From the NCBI GenBank assembly GCA_035628875.1, contig DASPIZ010000109.1, forward strand, positions 1 to 64,000: DNA of 64,000 nt. Reading direction: 5' to 3'. The DNA comes from Ohtaekwangia sp035628875 (lineage in GTDB: Bacteria; Bacteroidota; Bacteroidia; Cytophagales; Cyclobacteriaceae). Both the position numbers and the translations under genes were made by a program. The notes beneath the pieces are model-generated. The model was not told where the DNA came from and ran no database searches. It saw nothing but the letters and a program-made list of their open reading frames with translations. Positions 52,807 to 61,898 of the stretch are shown here, in pieces. Within the stretch, counting starts at the first letter, position 1. Every line of letters starts with the position of its first letter.

Positions 52807-53361
52807 ATGAAAATCAGCAAAGACAGAAGTATTAAACAATCGATGCTCCTTGTAACGATGGTGTTGATTGGTTTCTCCGCAGCTGCGCAGGATGCGATTA
52901 TACCAAGACCAAGCCCTCTCGCCATAGTAACCGCGCGTTACAAAGATTCTTATTTAAGGATTACGTATTCCCAACCCCATAAAAAAGGACGCGAGATATT
53001 CGGAGAACTTGTTCCCTACGGAAAGGTATGGCGCACTGGCGCCAATGAAGCGACGGAAATCACGATCACAAAAGCTATTCAGATCAACGGTACTTTGCTT
53101 AAAGCTGGTACTTATTCGCTGTTTACAATACCAAATAAAGAAGACTGGACGATAATTATCAACCAGGATGTTGGTCTGTGGGGAGCCTATAATTATAATG
53201 AAGCACAGGACGTCATGCGATTTAAAGTGCCTGTAACGAAAATTCCCGGAGAAGTTATTTTTGAACCATTCACAATACAGATTGATCAACGCAATGAAGT
53301 GGCCAATCTTTTGATGTTATGGGATAAAACCAGAATTTCGATCCCAATAAAATTTATATAA
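52807..53361 (+). CDS. DUF2911 family secreted protein
   Basis: A protein of about 184 residues with signal peptide (MKISKDRSIKQSMLLVTMVL and ending GFSAAAQ). The core shows the DUF2911 markers YSQPHKKGREIFGELVPYGK, VWRTGANEATEI and KAGTYSLFTIPNKEDWTIII. The function of DUF2911 is not known. It starts a plus-strand operon with a small secreted hypothetical (6 bases on) and a DUF1080 protein. Confidence 0.82.
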   Translation: MKISKDRSIKQSMLLVTMVLIGFSAAAQDAIIPRPSPLAIVTARYKDSYLRITYSQPHKKGREIFGELVPYGKVWRTGANEATEITITKAIQINGTLLKAGTYSLFTIPNKEDWTIIINQDVGLWGAYNYNEAQDVMRFKVPVTKIPGEVIFEPFTIQIDQRNEVANLLMLWDKTRISIPIKFI

Positions 53362-53367
53362 CCTAAC

Positions 53368-53880
53368 ATGTACAAGGTACTGATCAGCATACTGTGTTCA
53401 ACATTATGCCAGTTTTCGCTAGCACAAGATGCGGCAGAACTGGAGAAGCGGCACGGTTTTAAAGACATTAAGCTGGAAGCGAACATAGACTCCGTTCAGG
53501 GTGTAAAACTGAAAAAGGAATTTAAGGAAAACGATGAGTTCGATGCCAAACTTTACACGATCGACCACCCCGATTACGAAAAAATTGGCGATGTAAAAAT
53601 CAAGGAGGTTGAGGTAAAGGCTTATAAAAACTTAATTTATGAAATCAGCGTGATCGCCGATAAGGATCCCCGCCTGATGAAAGCGCTCGAGTCCCTGTTT
53701 GGAAAGGCCGACTACGACATTAAAAATGAAACCTATTTCTGGAAAGCTGAAAATCTGGTTCTTAAATTCCGGCAACATGGGAAACACCATATTGAAATGT
53801 TGTATTTCTCTTATGTGATTCCCAAAATGATGAAAGAAGATAAAAAACAAAAAATAGAAAATATTGCTAATGATTTTTAA
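53368..53880 (+). CDS. Small secreted hypothetical protein
   Basis: A 170-residue protein with signal peptide MYKVLISILCSTLCQFSLAQ and a charged, Lys-rich mature part (GDVKIKEVEVKAYKNLIYEI). I recognise no family. It lies between the DUF2911 and DUF1080 genes with 6 and 13 bases of spacing, so it belongs to that unit. Confidence 0.65.
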   Translation: MYKVLISILCSTLCQFSLAQDAAELEKRHGFKDIKLEANIDSVQGVKLKKEFKENDEFDAKLYTIDHPDYEKIGDVKIKEVEVKAYKNLIYEISVIADKDPRLMKALESLFGKADYDIKNETYFWKAENLVLKFRQHGKHHIEMLYFSYVIPKMMKEDKKQKIENIANDF

Positions 53881-53893
53881 ACACAAAGAACCT

Positions 53894-54655
53894 ATGATGA
53901 TCAATCGTACACCACGCTTGTTATTGAGCCTCGCCCTCGCATTTACTATCCAGGCAGTTCTTGCGCAGGAACAATTAAAAAAAACACCTGAAACAACCGA
54001 AATCTGGGAACCACAACCGCGCATTGTTGCTCCCGCGGATAAGCCAGGCGGTGCACCCGCCGATGCAACTGTGCTGTTCGATGGTAAATCATTTGACAAC
54101 TGGTCTTCACTTGAAGGAGGCACGCCGAAATGGTCATTGAAAGATGGTGCAATGACAGTAGTTGGAGGATCAAAAGACATCCGGACGAAGAAAGAATTTG
54201 GCGATTTTCAACTTCACGTCGAATGGCGTTCTCCAGCAGAAGTGGATCCTGAAAAAACCGGACAAGGCCGCGGTAACAGCGGAATATTTCTACATGGCAA
54301 ATATGAAGTTCAGGTTTTAGACAACTTCAACAATAAAACATACGCTAACGGACAGGCTAGTTCAGTTTACAAACAACATATTCCCCTGGTGAATGCTTGT
54401 CGTAAACCTGGCGAATGGCAAACTTACGACATCATCTTTACAGGGCCACGTTTTAACAGTGAAGGTCGCATTCTGCATCCTGCTTACGTAACTGTAATCC
54501 ACAATGGCATTATCACGCAAAACCACATCGCCATATGGGGCCCTACAGAATACATCGGGTTACCTGTATATAAACCAGAAGTAAAAGGTCCGATAATATT
54601 ACAGGACCATGGTAATCCGGTAAGCTATCGGAATATTTGGATCAGGGAACTTTAA
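53894..54655 (+). CDS. DUF1080 (3-keto-disaccharide hydrolase-type) secreted protein
   Basis: A protein of about 253 residues with signal peptide (MMINRTPRLLLSLALAFTIQ) and one DUF1080 domain: VLFDGKSFDNWSS, FGDFQLHVEWRSP, RGNSGIFLHGKYEVQVLDN. This concanavalin-like fold is found in enzymes that hydrolyse 3-keto-glycosides and in carbohydrate-binding proteins. The frame extends to 53864 inside the previous gene; the ATG at 53894 (or 53897) precedes the signal peptide. It is the last gene of its operon, followed by a strong terminator. Confidence 0.82.
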   Translation: MMINRTPRLLLSLALAFTIQAVLAQEQLKKTPETTEIWEPQPRIVAPADKPGGAPADATVLFDGKSFDNWSSLEGGTPKWSLKDGAMTVVGGSKDIRTKKEFGDFQLHVEWRSPAEVDPEKTGQGRGNSGIFLHGKYEVQVLDNFNNKTYANGQASSVYKQHIPLVNACRKPGEWQTYDIIFTGPRFNSEGRILHPAYVTVIHNGIITQNHIAIWGPTEYIGLPVYKPEVKGPIILQDHGNPVSYRNIWIREL

Positions 54656-54660
54656 TCCTA

Positions 54661-54703
54661 AAAAAAACAGGCTGCCACGAAAAGAGACAGCCTGTTTTTT
54701 TTT
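54661..54703. terminator. Bidirectional terminator after the DUF1080 operon
   Basis: AAACAGGCTG pairs with CAGCCTGTTT (54665-54674 with 54688-54697), followed by T9 on plus and preceded by A-run, giving T-run on minus for the converging gene. Confidence 0.8.
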
Positions 54704-54721
54704 GAAACTTTAGTTAAATCT

Positions 54722-55897
54722 TTATCCCTTGTAGGAGATTCTGTAAATCACATTGGCATGATCGTCGGAAACAAGCATCGAACCATCCGGTAATACCAAT
54801 ACATCAACAGGACGCCCCCAGACTTTTTGTGTTGCTTCGTCAAGCCATCCACTAGCAAAAATTTCGTGACCTGTAACTTTATTGTTATCTACCTTAACGA
54901 GGGTAACATTATATCCGATTTTTTTCGAGCGATTCCACGATCCATGTTCAGCAACAAAAACCTGATTTTTATATGACGCAGGAAACATGTCACCGGTATA
55001 GAACTTCAATCCCAAAGGCGCAACGTGCGGACCTAATTTATCCACAGGCGCAACAAACTCACTGCACGCTCTCTTGTTACCAAACTCGGGATCTTTTACA
55101 TCACCGCCATGGCAATATGGATAGCCAAAGTGTAAACCTGCCTTCGCGGCAACATTCAATTCACACGGCGGTGTATCATCTCCGAGCATATCGCGTCCGT
55201 TGTCAGTGAACCATAATGCTTTAGTTTGAGGATGCCAGGTAAACCCTACTGTATTGCGAATACCACGGGCGTAAATTTCATAACCTGACCCGTCTGCATT
55301 CACCCGGGTGATGGAAGCATAGACCGGTTCTTTCCGATCACAAATATTACAAGGCGCTCCCACCGGAACATACAATTTATCGTCGGGACCAAAGGCGATA
55401 TACTTCCATCCGTGATGTGTTTCTTTCGGATAATCATCTTTAATCACAACGGGTTTAGGTGGATTATTCAAACTGGCTTCTATGTTTGTTAACTTCGTAA
55501 TACGACTCACTTCGGCGATATATAAGTCGCCATTTCTAAAGGCAACTCCATTCGGCATGTTTAGTCCTGAAGCCAAGGTCCACTTTTTATCTGCTTTGAA
55601 ATCACCATCTGTATCTTTCACCGCATAAACCTTATCGCCATTCCTGTTTCCTACGTAGATTACACCGGAAGGACTTCTTGCCAGGGACCTGGCATTATCT
55701 ACTTCAGCAAAAATGTCAATGGTAAAGCCTGGAGGAAGTTTAATCTTTTCAAGTGGCAGACTTTTTTTATTTTGATCAGCGGCGGTTGCCGTTGAATCGG
55801 ATGGTGCTGACGCTTCGGAAGATTTCTCATTGCTGGTATTACTGCACGCCAGTAACATGAGAAAAGTAAAGGATGAAAAACTTTTCAATCGCTTCAT
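54722..55897 (-). CDS. Sorbosone/PQQ-dependent sugar dehydrogenase-like propeller lipoprotein
   Basis: A protein of about 391 residues: signal with lipobox LACS (start ATG at 55897; the frame opens at 55936), Ser/Ala/Asp linker, then a six-bladed propeller resembling soluble PQQ-dependent glucose/L-sorbosone dehydrogenases: KLPPGFTIDIFAEVDNARSL, SGVIYVGNRNGDKVYAV, HPQTKALWFTDNGRDMLGDD, VAEHGSWNRSKKIGYNV. A Cys pair in APCNICDRKEP and further Cys (PPCEL, PYCHGG, RACSEF) could make disulfides. Substrate and cofactor are not provable from sequence. Confidence 0.8.
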   Translation of the reverse strand: MKRLKSFSSFTFLMLLACSNTSNEKSSEASAPSDSTATAADQNKKSLPLEKIKLPPGFTIDIFAEVDNARSLARSPSGVIYVGNRNGDKVYAVKDTDGDFKADKKWTLASGLNMPNGVAFRNGDLYIAEVSRITKLTNIEASLNNPPKPVVIKDDYPKETHHGWKYIAFGPDDKLYVPVGAPCNICDRKEPVYASITRVNADGSGYEIYARGIRNTVGFTWHPQTKALWFTDNGRDMLGDDTPPCELNVAAKAGLHFGYPYCHGGDVKDPEFGNKRACSEFVAPVDKLGPHVAPLGLKFYTGDMFPASYKNQVFVAEHGSWNRSKKIGYNVTLVKVDNNKVTGHEIFASGWLDEATQKVWGRPVDVLVLPDGSMLVSDDHANVIYRISYKG

Positions 55898-56026
55898 AAG
55901 GTGTGTTTTAAGAATAAGAACAAAAATTAATAACATTTCGGGGGATTTTGTCTTGTAATTTCTTCCAACGGTAATTTTTATTGGAAGGACGTTGGCATTC
56001 CGTTCGTTATTACTTTAAATACTGCT

Positions 56027-56034
56027 TATTTTTG
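56027..56034 (+). promoter_or_regulatory. -7 promoter box of the ABC-F gene
   Basis: TATTTTTG matches TAnnTTTG exactly, about 26 bases before the ATG; a TTCG resembling the -33 box lies 20 bases upstream. Confidence 0.45.
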
Positions 56035-56059
56035 GACTATTTTTTTAGAAAGAAACGCA

Positions 56060-57958
56060 ATGATCTCTATATCAAACATATCCTACTTTATCGGTGGCCG
56101 TGCGCTATATGAAAATGCCAGCATGTTCGTTAAGCCCAAGGATAAAATCGGGCTGATCGGTTTGAATGGCCGCGGCAAATCTACGCTGCTTAAATTAATT
56201 GTTGGCGATTATAAGCTGGATGCCGGTTCAATTAGTAAGAGCAACGACTGCACGATTGGTTTTCTCAACCAGGATCTTCTCTCCTACCAAACCGACGACG
56301 CCATTGTAACGGTGGCGATGGAAGCGTTTAAAGAAGCTGTGGAAACGCAACGGCAGATAGAGAAAGTACTCCACCAGCTCGAGACATCATATTCTGATGA
56401 CCTTGTCGATAAACTAGCCAAGCTTCAGGAAAAATTTGAACACCTCGATGGATATGCCATGCAGGCTAAAGCCGAGGAAGTGCTCGAAGGTATTGGATTC
56501 TCTACGTCAGATCTTCACCGACCGTTAAAAGAGTTTTCAGGTGGATGGCGAATGCGCGTGATGCTGGCAAAGCTTCTGCTGGAGAAGCCGTCCTTGCTCA
56601 TGCTTGATGAACCTACCAACCACCTCGACTTACCTTCTATTCAATGGGTGGAAAATTATCTGCGCAATTATGAAGGTGCTGTGATGATTGTATCACACGA
56701 CAGAATTTTCCTTGATAACGTCATCACGAAAACCGTCGAGGTTACGCAATCACAACTTGTTACCTACGAAGGGAACTACTCTTTCTACCTTGAAGAGAAG
56801 GAAATGCGTAAGGAGATTCAGCAAAACGCTTATGAGAATCAGCAATCTAAAATTCGTCAGACGGAGCGGTTCATCGAACGTTTTAAAGCCAAAGCAACGA
56901 AGGCAAGACAGGTTCAATCGCGTGTAAAGTCCCTGGAAAGAATGGACATGGTTGAAGAAGTGGTTGATGATACTGCAGCCGTTAATTTCCGTTTTACTTT
57001 TAATCAACAACCTGGCAGATTCATCGTCACGCTGAACAATGTTTCAAAAGCGTATGGCGCGCAGGAGATTCTGAAGAATACTTCGATCGCTATAGAGCGA
57101 ACAGATAAGATTGCATTGATCGGCGCAAACGGAAAAGGTAAATCCACGCTGCTTCGGATACTCGCCGGTGAAGAGCCTGTAGCGGGTGAACGTGTTATGG
57201 GATTCAATGTAATCAAAGCTTTTTACGCGCAGCATCAACTTGAATCATTGCATGTTGAAAATGAAATCCTGGAAGAAATGCTGCAAGCCGGCTCAAAAAA
57301 AACAGAACAGCAATTGCGTAATGTGCTGGGATGCTTTCTTTTTTCGGATGAAGACGCGTTCAAAAAGATCAAGGTCCTTTCGGGAGGCGAAAAATCACGT
57401 GTTGCGTTGGCAAAGACCTTAATTTCAGAAGCCAATTTTCTTTTGCTCGACGAGCCTACCAACCACCTTGATTTTATTTCGGAGAACATTTTAATCCAGG
57501 CGCTGCAACAATACAAAGGAAGTTTTGTGGTCGTGTCACACAACCGTCACTTTGTAAGTCAGATTGCAAACAAGATATGGTACATCGAAGACAAACAGAT
57601 CAAGGAATACCCTGGTACCTATGACGAATATGAATATTGGAGAACACAAAATGAGGCCAGTGAAGTAAAGGTAGAATTACCAAAACCAAAGAAGACGGTG
57701 GAAGTGCAGAAACCGCAAACACCATCGCAGGAAGCAAAACGTAAATCTTTGGAACGTGAATTAAAAAAGGTCGAAGAACAACTCGATACTTTTGAAAAAC
57801 AGAAAGCTGCGATAGAAGCAGAGATGATCAAACCAGAAGTTTCCAACGATTTTAACTTACTTCAACAATTGCAAAACGATTTGATTAATGTACAGACTTC
57901 CATTAATGACGTAACTAAAAAGTGGGAAGAGGTCGCGCTCGCGATTGATGAATCTTAA
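56060..57958 (+). CDS. ABC-F family ATPase (ribosome-associated type)
   Basis: A 632-residue protein with two ABC domains and no membrane segment. Domain 1: GLNGRGKST, signature FSGGWRMR, LLMLDEPTNHLD, SHDR. Domain 2: GANGKGKST, signature LSGGEKSR, LLLDEPTNHLD and SHNR, Asn replacing the usual Asp next to the H-loop His. An ABC-F interdomain linker (about 235-300, Arg/Lys rich) and a C-terminal coiled coil (about 560-630) are present. ABC-F proteins act on the ribosomal E site; the precise subtype (Uup, YdiF-like) is uncertain. Confidence 0.9.
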   Translation: MISISNISYFIGGRALYENASMFVKPKDKIGLIGLNGRGKSTLLKLIVGDYKLDAGSISKSNDCTIGFLNQDLLSYQTDDAIVTVAMEAFKEAVETQRQIEKVLHQLETSYSDDLVDKLAKLQEKFEHLDGYAMQAKAEEVLEGIGFSTSDLHRPLKEFSGGWRMRVMLAKLLLEKPSLLMLDEPTNHLDLPSIQWVENYLRNYEGAVMIVSHDRIFLDNVITKTVEVTQSQLVTYEGNYSFYLEEKEMRKEIQQNAYENQQSKIRQTERFIERFKAKATKARQVQSRVKSLERMDMVEEVVDDTAAVNFRFTFNQQPGRFIVTLNNVSKAYGAQEILKNTSIAIERTDKIALIGANGKGKSTLLRILAGEEPVAGERVMGFNVIKAFYAQHQLESLHVENEILEEMLQAGSKKTEQQLRNVLGCFLFSDEDAFKKIKVLSGGEKSRVALAKTLISEANFLLLDEPTNHLDFISENILIQALQQYKGSFVVVSHNRHFVSQIANKIWYIEDKQIKEYPGTYDEYEYWRTQNEASEVKVELPKPKKTVEVQKPQTPSQEAKRKSLERELKKVEEQLDTFEKQKAAIEAEMIKPEVSNDFNLLQQLQNDLINVQTSINDVTKKWEEVALAIDES

Positions 57959-57990
57959 TTCAAACCCTTCCACCATCGCTGCGCTCGGTA

Positions 57991-58031
57991 CCTTTCCCTT
58001 AAGAAGGGAAGGAATTTTGTTTTTTTTTTAT
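57991..58031 (+). terminator. Terminator after the ABC-F gene
   Basis: CCTTTCCCTT and AAGGGAAGG pair around a short loop (57991-58012), followed by AATTTTG and a run of T. Confidence 0.7.
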
Positions 58032-58183
58032 AAATGTGATATTGATATAATTTTTAGAAGAGTTCAAGCTGACTTGGCAGCCTCAGTCAAAGACCAATTT
58101 ACAATGACAATGGCGAACTGGCAGAAAAGAGAGCCGCCCACTCCGAGGCAGAGCCGTTCCCCGGAGCATGGCTAAGCTCTTTG

Positions 58184-58429
58184 TTAAATATGGCTACATC
58201 CGTTGTTGGAAAAAGCCGTGAGCTTTTTTTCGAATATTAATAAACTCGCCTGCGATCTTTTAAATTCAATACAAGAACGGAATTGCTGTTGTTGATATGT
58301 GTAGCCTTTATTATGCGAACCGGAACAACTTTCCAGCAGAATGCTTAAACCCAGCAATACAGTAAGAAAAAGAAGCGCATATAGTGATACGTGCATTCTC
58401 TTTTGTAATCGATTCTCCAAGGTTTCCAT
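58184..58429 (-). CDS. Possible small lipoprotein-like membrane protein
   Basis: An 81-residue frame starting METLENRLQKRM (ATG at 58429), followed by one hydrophobic segment (VSLYALLFLTVLLGLSILLE) with a Cys directly after it (ESCSGS), a lipobox-like arrangement. It follows the barrel-fusion gene by about 60 bases on the same strand, with a stem-loop between them. Its last codons overlap a weak terminator-like hairpin (58204-58226). No family recognised; it could be a chance frame. Confidence 0.4.
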   Translation of the reverse strand: METLENRLQKRMHVSLYALLFLTVLLGLSILLESCSGSHNKGYTYQQQQFRSCIEFKRSQASLLIFEKKLTAFSNNGCSHI

Positions 58430-58463
58430 AAACAACGGTTTAATGGTTTATAGAACATAGACC

Positions 58464-58491
58464 CTGCCTTCCAGGCAAAGGTTGGAAGGCT
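58464..58491. other. Stem-loop between 58490 gene and the small frame
   Basis: GCCTTCCA and TGGAAGGC pair around a 9-base loop. No T-run follows on either side, so it is more likely an mRNA processing or stability element than a terminator. Confidence 0.35.
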
Positions 58492-59950
58492 ATTTAAAAA
58501 TATAACGGAAACGCAATCCAATATCAAAAGTAAGTGGTGTGGCATCCACGCCGACGTTATCCTTGTATATTGAATTGAAAGGATAACGCAATCCTGGATT
58601 AAGGGAGAGGCGATACCGATCCGCAAATCGATAACTCAGTTCTGTGCCCACCAAACCGCTAAAGTTAAGCGCCCGATATGGAGAGTCATCGCCGTGTCCC
58701 TGGGTCGTTGTCTCTAAACCATTTCCTTCAGGATCGACGGTATTCTGCAAGAACATGTCGGTAGAAACGCCTGCGTTCAGGAGAACGTTTACTTTTTTAT
58801 TCACGATAAGATATCCCGCCTGAACTGGCACGCTAATAAAGCGTACACTGGTATTCACGGTGTAAGGAGCCGTCGAAATAACTTTATTATCGATACCGGC
58901 TTTAAACTCGTTTAGCGAAGCCGCTTTAAATGATTCCAGGTTGGACGAACCGATCGCTTCGTCGGTCGTATAGTCAGAGAGTTGTGTGAGGTAATTTACA
59001 CCGCCCTGGATCACCCACCGCTCAGCCAGTTTGGTACCCACACTTATACCCAGTGAATAAGCAGTACCTGAAGCTTTTGCCTGCCGGTTCACTGTTTGAT
59101 TCGTTCGGGCCATAGTTTGATTGGATGGCGGCGAAACATTGGGATTTACCGAATTGAAACTTCCTGCGGAAAACCCCACGGAAGTCCACAGTTGTTCTGC
59201 TGATCTGGATTTCTTATCTTTTTTTTCACCTGAGAGTTCGCGTTCCAGATCTTTTAAACGGGCAAACATCAGCGCAACAGGATCTGCCACAGATTGCCCG
59301 GTGACGTATTGAGGATGTTTTACGGAAGACGTGTATAACGATGGCAACGGTCGATCCGCCATGTCGTTAAAATTTTCATCCGGCGATATAAAAACAACAT
59401 TTGAATTTCCATCCGTAGCAAAAGGCGTGCTTTTATCGGTGTATAAAGTGTTACTTGCGTTCCGATCAGGCAATGTATTTTCATCGTTCAAATCGCTCGC
59501 AGCCACGTGGTAATTTTCGGAGCCAATGAACGTTGTACTTGGCGATGTGGAGGTTGGTGTTTGTTCTGTTTTGAATTCTGGAGATACCTCAGCAGATTCA
59601 GTTACAACGGACGGGGTAGCTGAATCAATTGCCCGAACAGAATTTTCGGTTTGGGCACGTCCGTTTGTGCGGGAACGTCCCTGAACTGTATTTTCGCTAA
59701 GGGCAATTTCATTTACTTCAATTCCTTTATTGTCGGAATAGTAATCCACGCCAACCATGCACAAGGCAAATGTTATAGAAGCAGCAGCCAGTAATTTATA
59801 AAACAGCAAACGCTGCTTCATTTTACCACCTTCTGCCCTGGTAATATCAAGTTCGATATTAGTCCACACATTTTCTGATGGACTAACTTCGGCATCTTTG
59901 AAGGCGTCCTTAAAGCCCTCTTCAAATTTTCGCCTCTCCATATCGTTCAT
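58490..59950 (-). CDS. Anti-sigma-like N-terminus fused to an outer-membrane beta-barrel
   Basis: A 486-residue protein. Residues 1-40 (ERRKFEEGFKDAFKDAEVSP and on, ending NVWTNIELDI) look like a cytoplasmic anti-sigma segment; a single membrane helix (LLFYKLLAAASITFALCMVG, about 48-67) follows; then a long Ser/Thr-rich, low-complexity periplasmic stretch (about 70-230), and a C-terminal domain with alternating strands ending in YIFK (about 250-486), like an OmpA/PorT-type outer-membrane barrel. It overlaps the ECF sigma gene just upstream by 29 bases, as sigma/anti-sigma pairs do. One polypeptide would then touch both membranes. Confidence 0.7.
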   Translation of the reverse strand: MNDMERRKFEEGFKDAFKDAEVSPSENVWTNIELDITRAEGGKMKQRLLFYKLLAAASITFALCMVGVDYYSDNKGIEVNEIALSENTVQGRSRTNGRAQTENSVRAIDSATPSVVTESAEVSPEFKTEQTPTSTSPSTTFIGSENYHVAASDLNDENTLPDRNASNTLYTDKSTPFATDGNSNVVFISPDENFNDMADRPLPSLYTSSVKHPQYVTGQSVADPVALMFARLKDLERELSGEKKDKKSRSAEQLWTSVGFSAGSFNSVNPNVSPPSNQTMARTNQTVNRQAKASGTAYSLGISVGTKLAERWVIQGGVNYLTQLSDYTTDEAIGSSNLESFKAASLNEFKAGIDNKVISTAPYTVNTSVRFISVPVQAGYLIVNKKVNVLLNAGVSTDMFLQNTVDPEGNGLETTTQGHGDDSPYRALNFSGLVGTELSYRFADRYRLSLNPGLRYPFNSIYKDNVGVDATPLTFDIGLRFRYIFK

Positions 59951-60479
59951 AATACGTTGACTCTTTCGCTAATCGCTTCTGCAATAAACTTTTCGCACGC
60001 GCAAACTGCGATTTGGAAGTGCCTTCAGAAATGCCAAGTTGTTCTGCAATTTCTTTGTGGCTGTATCCTTCTATCGCAAATAAGTTAAACACAATCTGGC
60101 ATCCTTGCGGTAACGCCTGTATCATTTCAAGTAATTGTGTAAAGTGAATTCCAGAAATACTGAGCTCTTCTTCCGGAAGGTCGATTTCCTGAACATCAAC
60201 CATGGGGTAGAGATAAAGTTTTTTTCGTTGCGCATTTAAAGCCGTGTTCACCATGATCCGTGTAATCCACGTTTCCAGTTTCGACTCCTGCCGAAAATCT
60301 TTTAGTCCGTTAAAGACCTTTACAAAACCTTCCTGAAGAATATCCTCCGCCTCCGCGGTCGTTTTAGAATACCGGAGACACACGACCATCATTTTACGGC
60401 AATACCGGTCATACAAAGCCCTTTGCGAAGCCCTGTCTGATTTTCGACATCCGTCTATTAGCTCTTGTTCGTTGAGCAT
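59922..60479 (-). CDS. ECF-type RNA polymerase sigma factor
   Basis: A sigma factor of about 185 residues with region 2 (ALYDRYCRKMMVVCLRYSKT then EAEDILQEGFVKVFNGLKDF) and region 4 (IQALPQGCQIVFNLFAIEGY, SHKEIAEQLGISEGTSKSQF). It redirects RNA polymerase under envelope or similar stress, controlled by its anti-sigma partner, here the downstream overlapping gene. Start at the ATG at 60479 (MLNEQELIDG); the frame opens at 60506. Confidence 0.9.
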   Translation of the reverse strand: MLNEQELIDGCRKSDRASQRALYDRYCRKMMVVCLRYSKTTAEAEDILQEGFVKVFNGLKDFRQESKLETWITRIMVNTALNAQRKKLYLYPMVDVQEIDLPEEELSISGIHFTQLLEMIQALPQGCQIVFNLFAIEGYSHKEIAEQLGISEGTSKSQFARAKSLLQKRLAKESTYYERYGEAKI

Positions 60480-60623
60480 GTGTCCGATAATCCCGCGGTT
60501 TTGCATTGTTAGACACTTTCTTTATTGAAAAAGTTGGATCGTGGTTTATTAAAACGGCGAAACATCTTCATCTTTATTAAATTTCCACTTTCTGTAACGA
60601 TAAACCTTGCAACCAAGCGTTCC

Positions 60624-61898
60624 ATGACAAAAGTAATCAGCGTCCTGATCCTCTTAACAACGATCGCATGTACGCCTCTCGTACAAAGTTCGAATAATTC
60701 TCAGAGCAATCCTAAACAGCTGAAACTGCGGGATTTAGCCTATGAAGAATCCATCAAAACCATCCGCCTGTTTCCCTCCGGGGCGCCGACCTTGCCTGCC
60801 GTAACCCCGTTGGGTACCTGGAATCTGGTCATGGAATTTGACGACCTGAAATCTGACCGCGAAAACTATCTTGCAAGAATCGTTCACTGCAATCACGACT
60901 GGACAAAATCTGCTTTACAGGATTTGGATTTTATGCCTGTTTATAATGAAGTTCCAATCAACAACAGTGAATTTTCTGTGGATACCCATGTTCCCTATGT
61001 CCATTACTGGTTTTCGTTACCACCGGTAAAACTTCCAGGAAATTATGTGGTGGTGGTTTATCGTGAAGGAAATAAAGACGATCTGATCCTTAGCCGTCGT
61101 TTTATGGTTTACGATAACCAGGTAACTTTTTCCAAAGATGGCAAATTGATTGGCGCAGGAAGCATCGCTGATCTAAATCAGCAAATCAATTTTACAATCA
61201 ATCATAAAAATCTTAACATATTAAATCCTGCCATGGATGTTCATGTTAATATAAGACAGAATCAACGCTGGGACAACATGGCGACAAACCTGAAACCAGC
61301 CTTCATTCGCGATATTGACAAAGAGCTGGAGTATCGTTTCTTTGATGATAAGCAAATGTTTAAAGGTGGGAATGAATTCCGTTTTTTTGATATGCGCTCG
61401 CTAAATTATCCCGGTCGTAATGTAGCTTACGTCAATACGAAAGTTAAACCTTTTGAAATTTATCTCGCTAAAGACAAATCACGTTCAACTGAAGCTTATG
61501 CGCAGTATGACGAAATGAATGGAAACTTTATTATTGAAAATTATGATTTTAAAGATCTTACGTACACCAATTACGCCTTCGTAAACTTCTCACTTAACTC
61601 CCGACCCGTTGATGGCGATGTTTATATAACCGGTGCTTTCAATTACTGGAACCTTGACAATAACAATAAAATGCAATACGACTCCGCCCAGCAAATGTAT
61701 ACCGGGAGAATGTTATTAAAGCAGGGATGGTATGATTACCAGTACTATGTGAAATCCAAAAAACTCCCACCCTATTATTTCGAAGGGAGTTACTATCAAA
61801 CTGAAAACTTTTACGAAGTGTTCGTTTACCACAGGCCATTTCAGCCGCGGGCCGATTTATTGATCGGTTATATCCGGCTGGAAGAAAATCCGCGTTAA
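60624..61898 (+). CDS. DUF5103 family lipoprotein
   Basis: A protein of about 424 residues with signal peptide and lipobox IACT. The mature part matches DUF5103: IKTIRLFPSGAPTLPAVTPL, LVMEFDDLKSDRENYLARIV, HCNHDWTKS and FVYHRPFQPRADLLIGYI at the end, with an immunoglobulin-like/E-set fold inside (YITGAFNYWNLDNNNKM). Function unknown; widespread in Bacteroidota. The frame opens at 60525, but the signal peptide starts at 60624. It converges on the Cas6-like gene; their ends overlap by 4 bases. Confidence 0.82.
   Translation: MTKVISVLILLTTIACTPLVQSSNNSQSNPKQLKLRDLAYEESIKTIRLFPSGAPTLPAVTPLGTWNLVMEFDDLKSDRENYLARIVHCNHDWTKSALQDLDFMPVYNEVPINNSEFSVDTHVPYVHYWFSLPPVKLPGNYVVVVYREGNKDDLILSRRFMVYDNQVTFSKDGKLIGAGSIADLNQQINFTINHKNLNILNPAMDVHVNIRQNQRWDNMATNLKPAFIRDIDKELEYRFFDDKQMFKGGNEFRFFDMRSLNYPGRNVAYVNTKVKPFEIYLAKDKSRSTEAYAQYDEMNGNFIIENYDFKDLTYTNYAFVNFSLNSRPVDGDVYITGAFNYWNLDNNNKMQYDSAQQMYTGRMLLKQGWYDYQYYVKSKKLPPYYFEGSYYQTENFYEVFVYHRPFQPRADLLIGYIRLEENPR

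Noticed and set aside
57945..58175. 76-codon frame overlapping the end of the ABC-F gene
   Set aside because: It crosses the ABC-F terminator and its T-run (encoding FFFYK) and looks like spacer translated by chance.
60525..60623. Extended N-terminus of the DUF5103 gene
   Set aside because: It would put 33 basic residues before a normal lipoprotein signal peptide; the ATG at 60624 directly precedes that signal.
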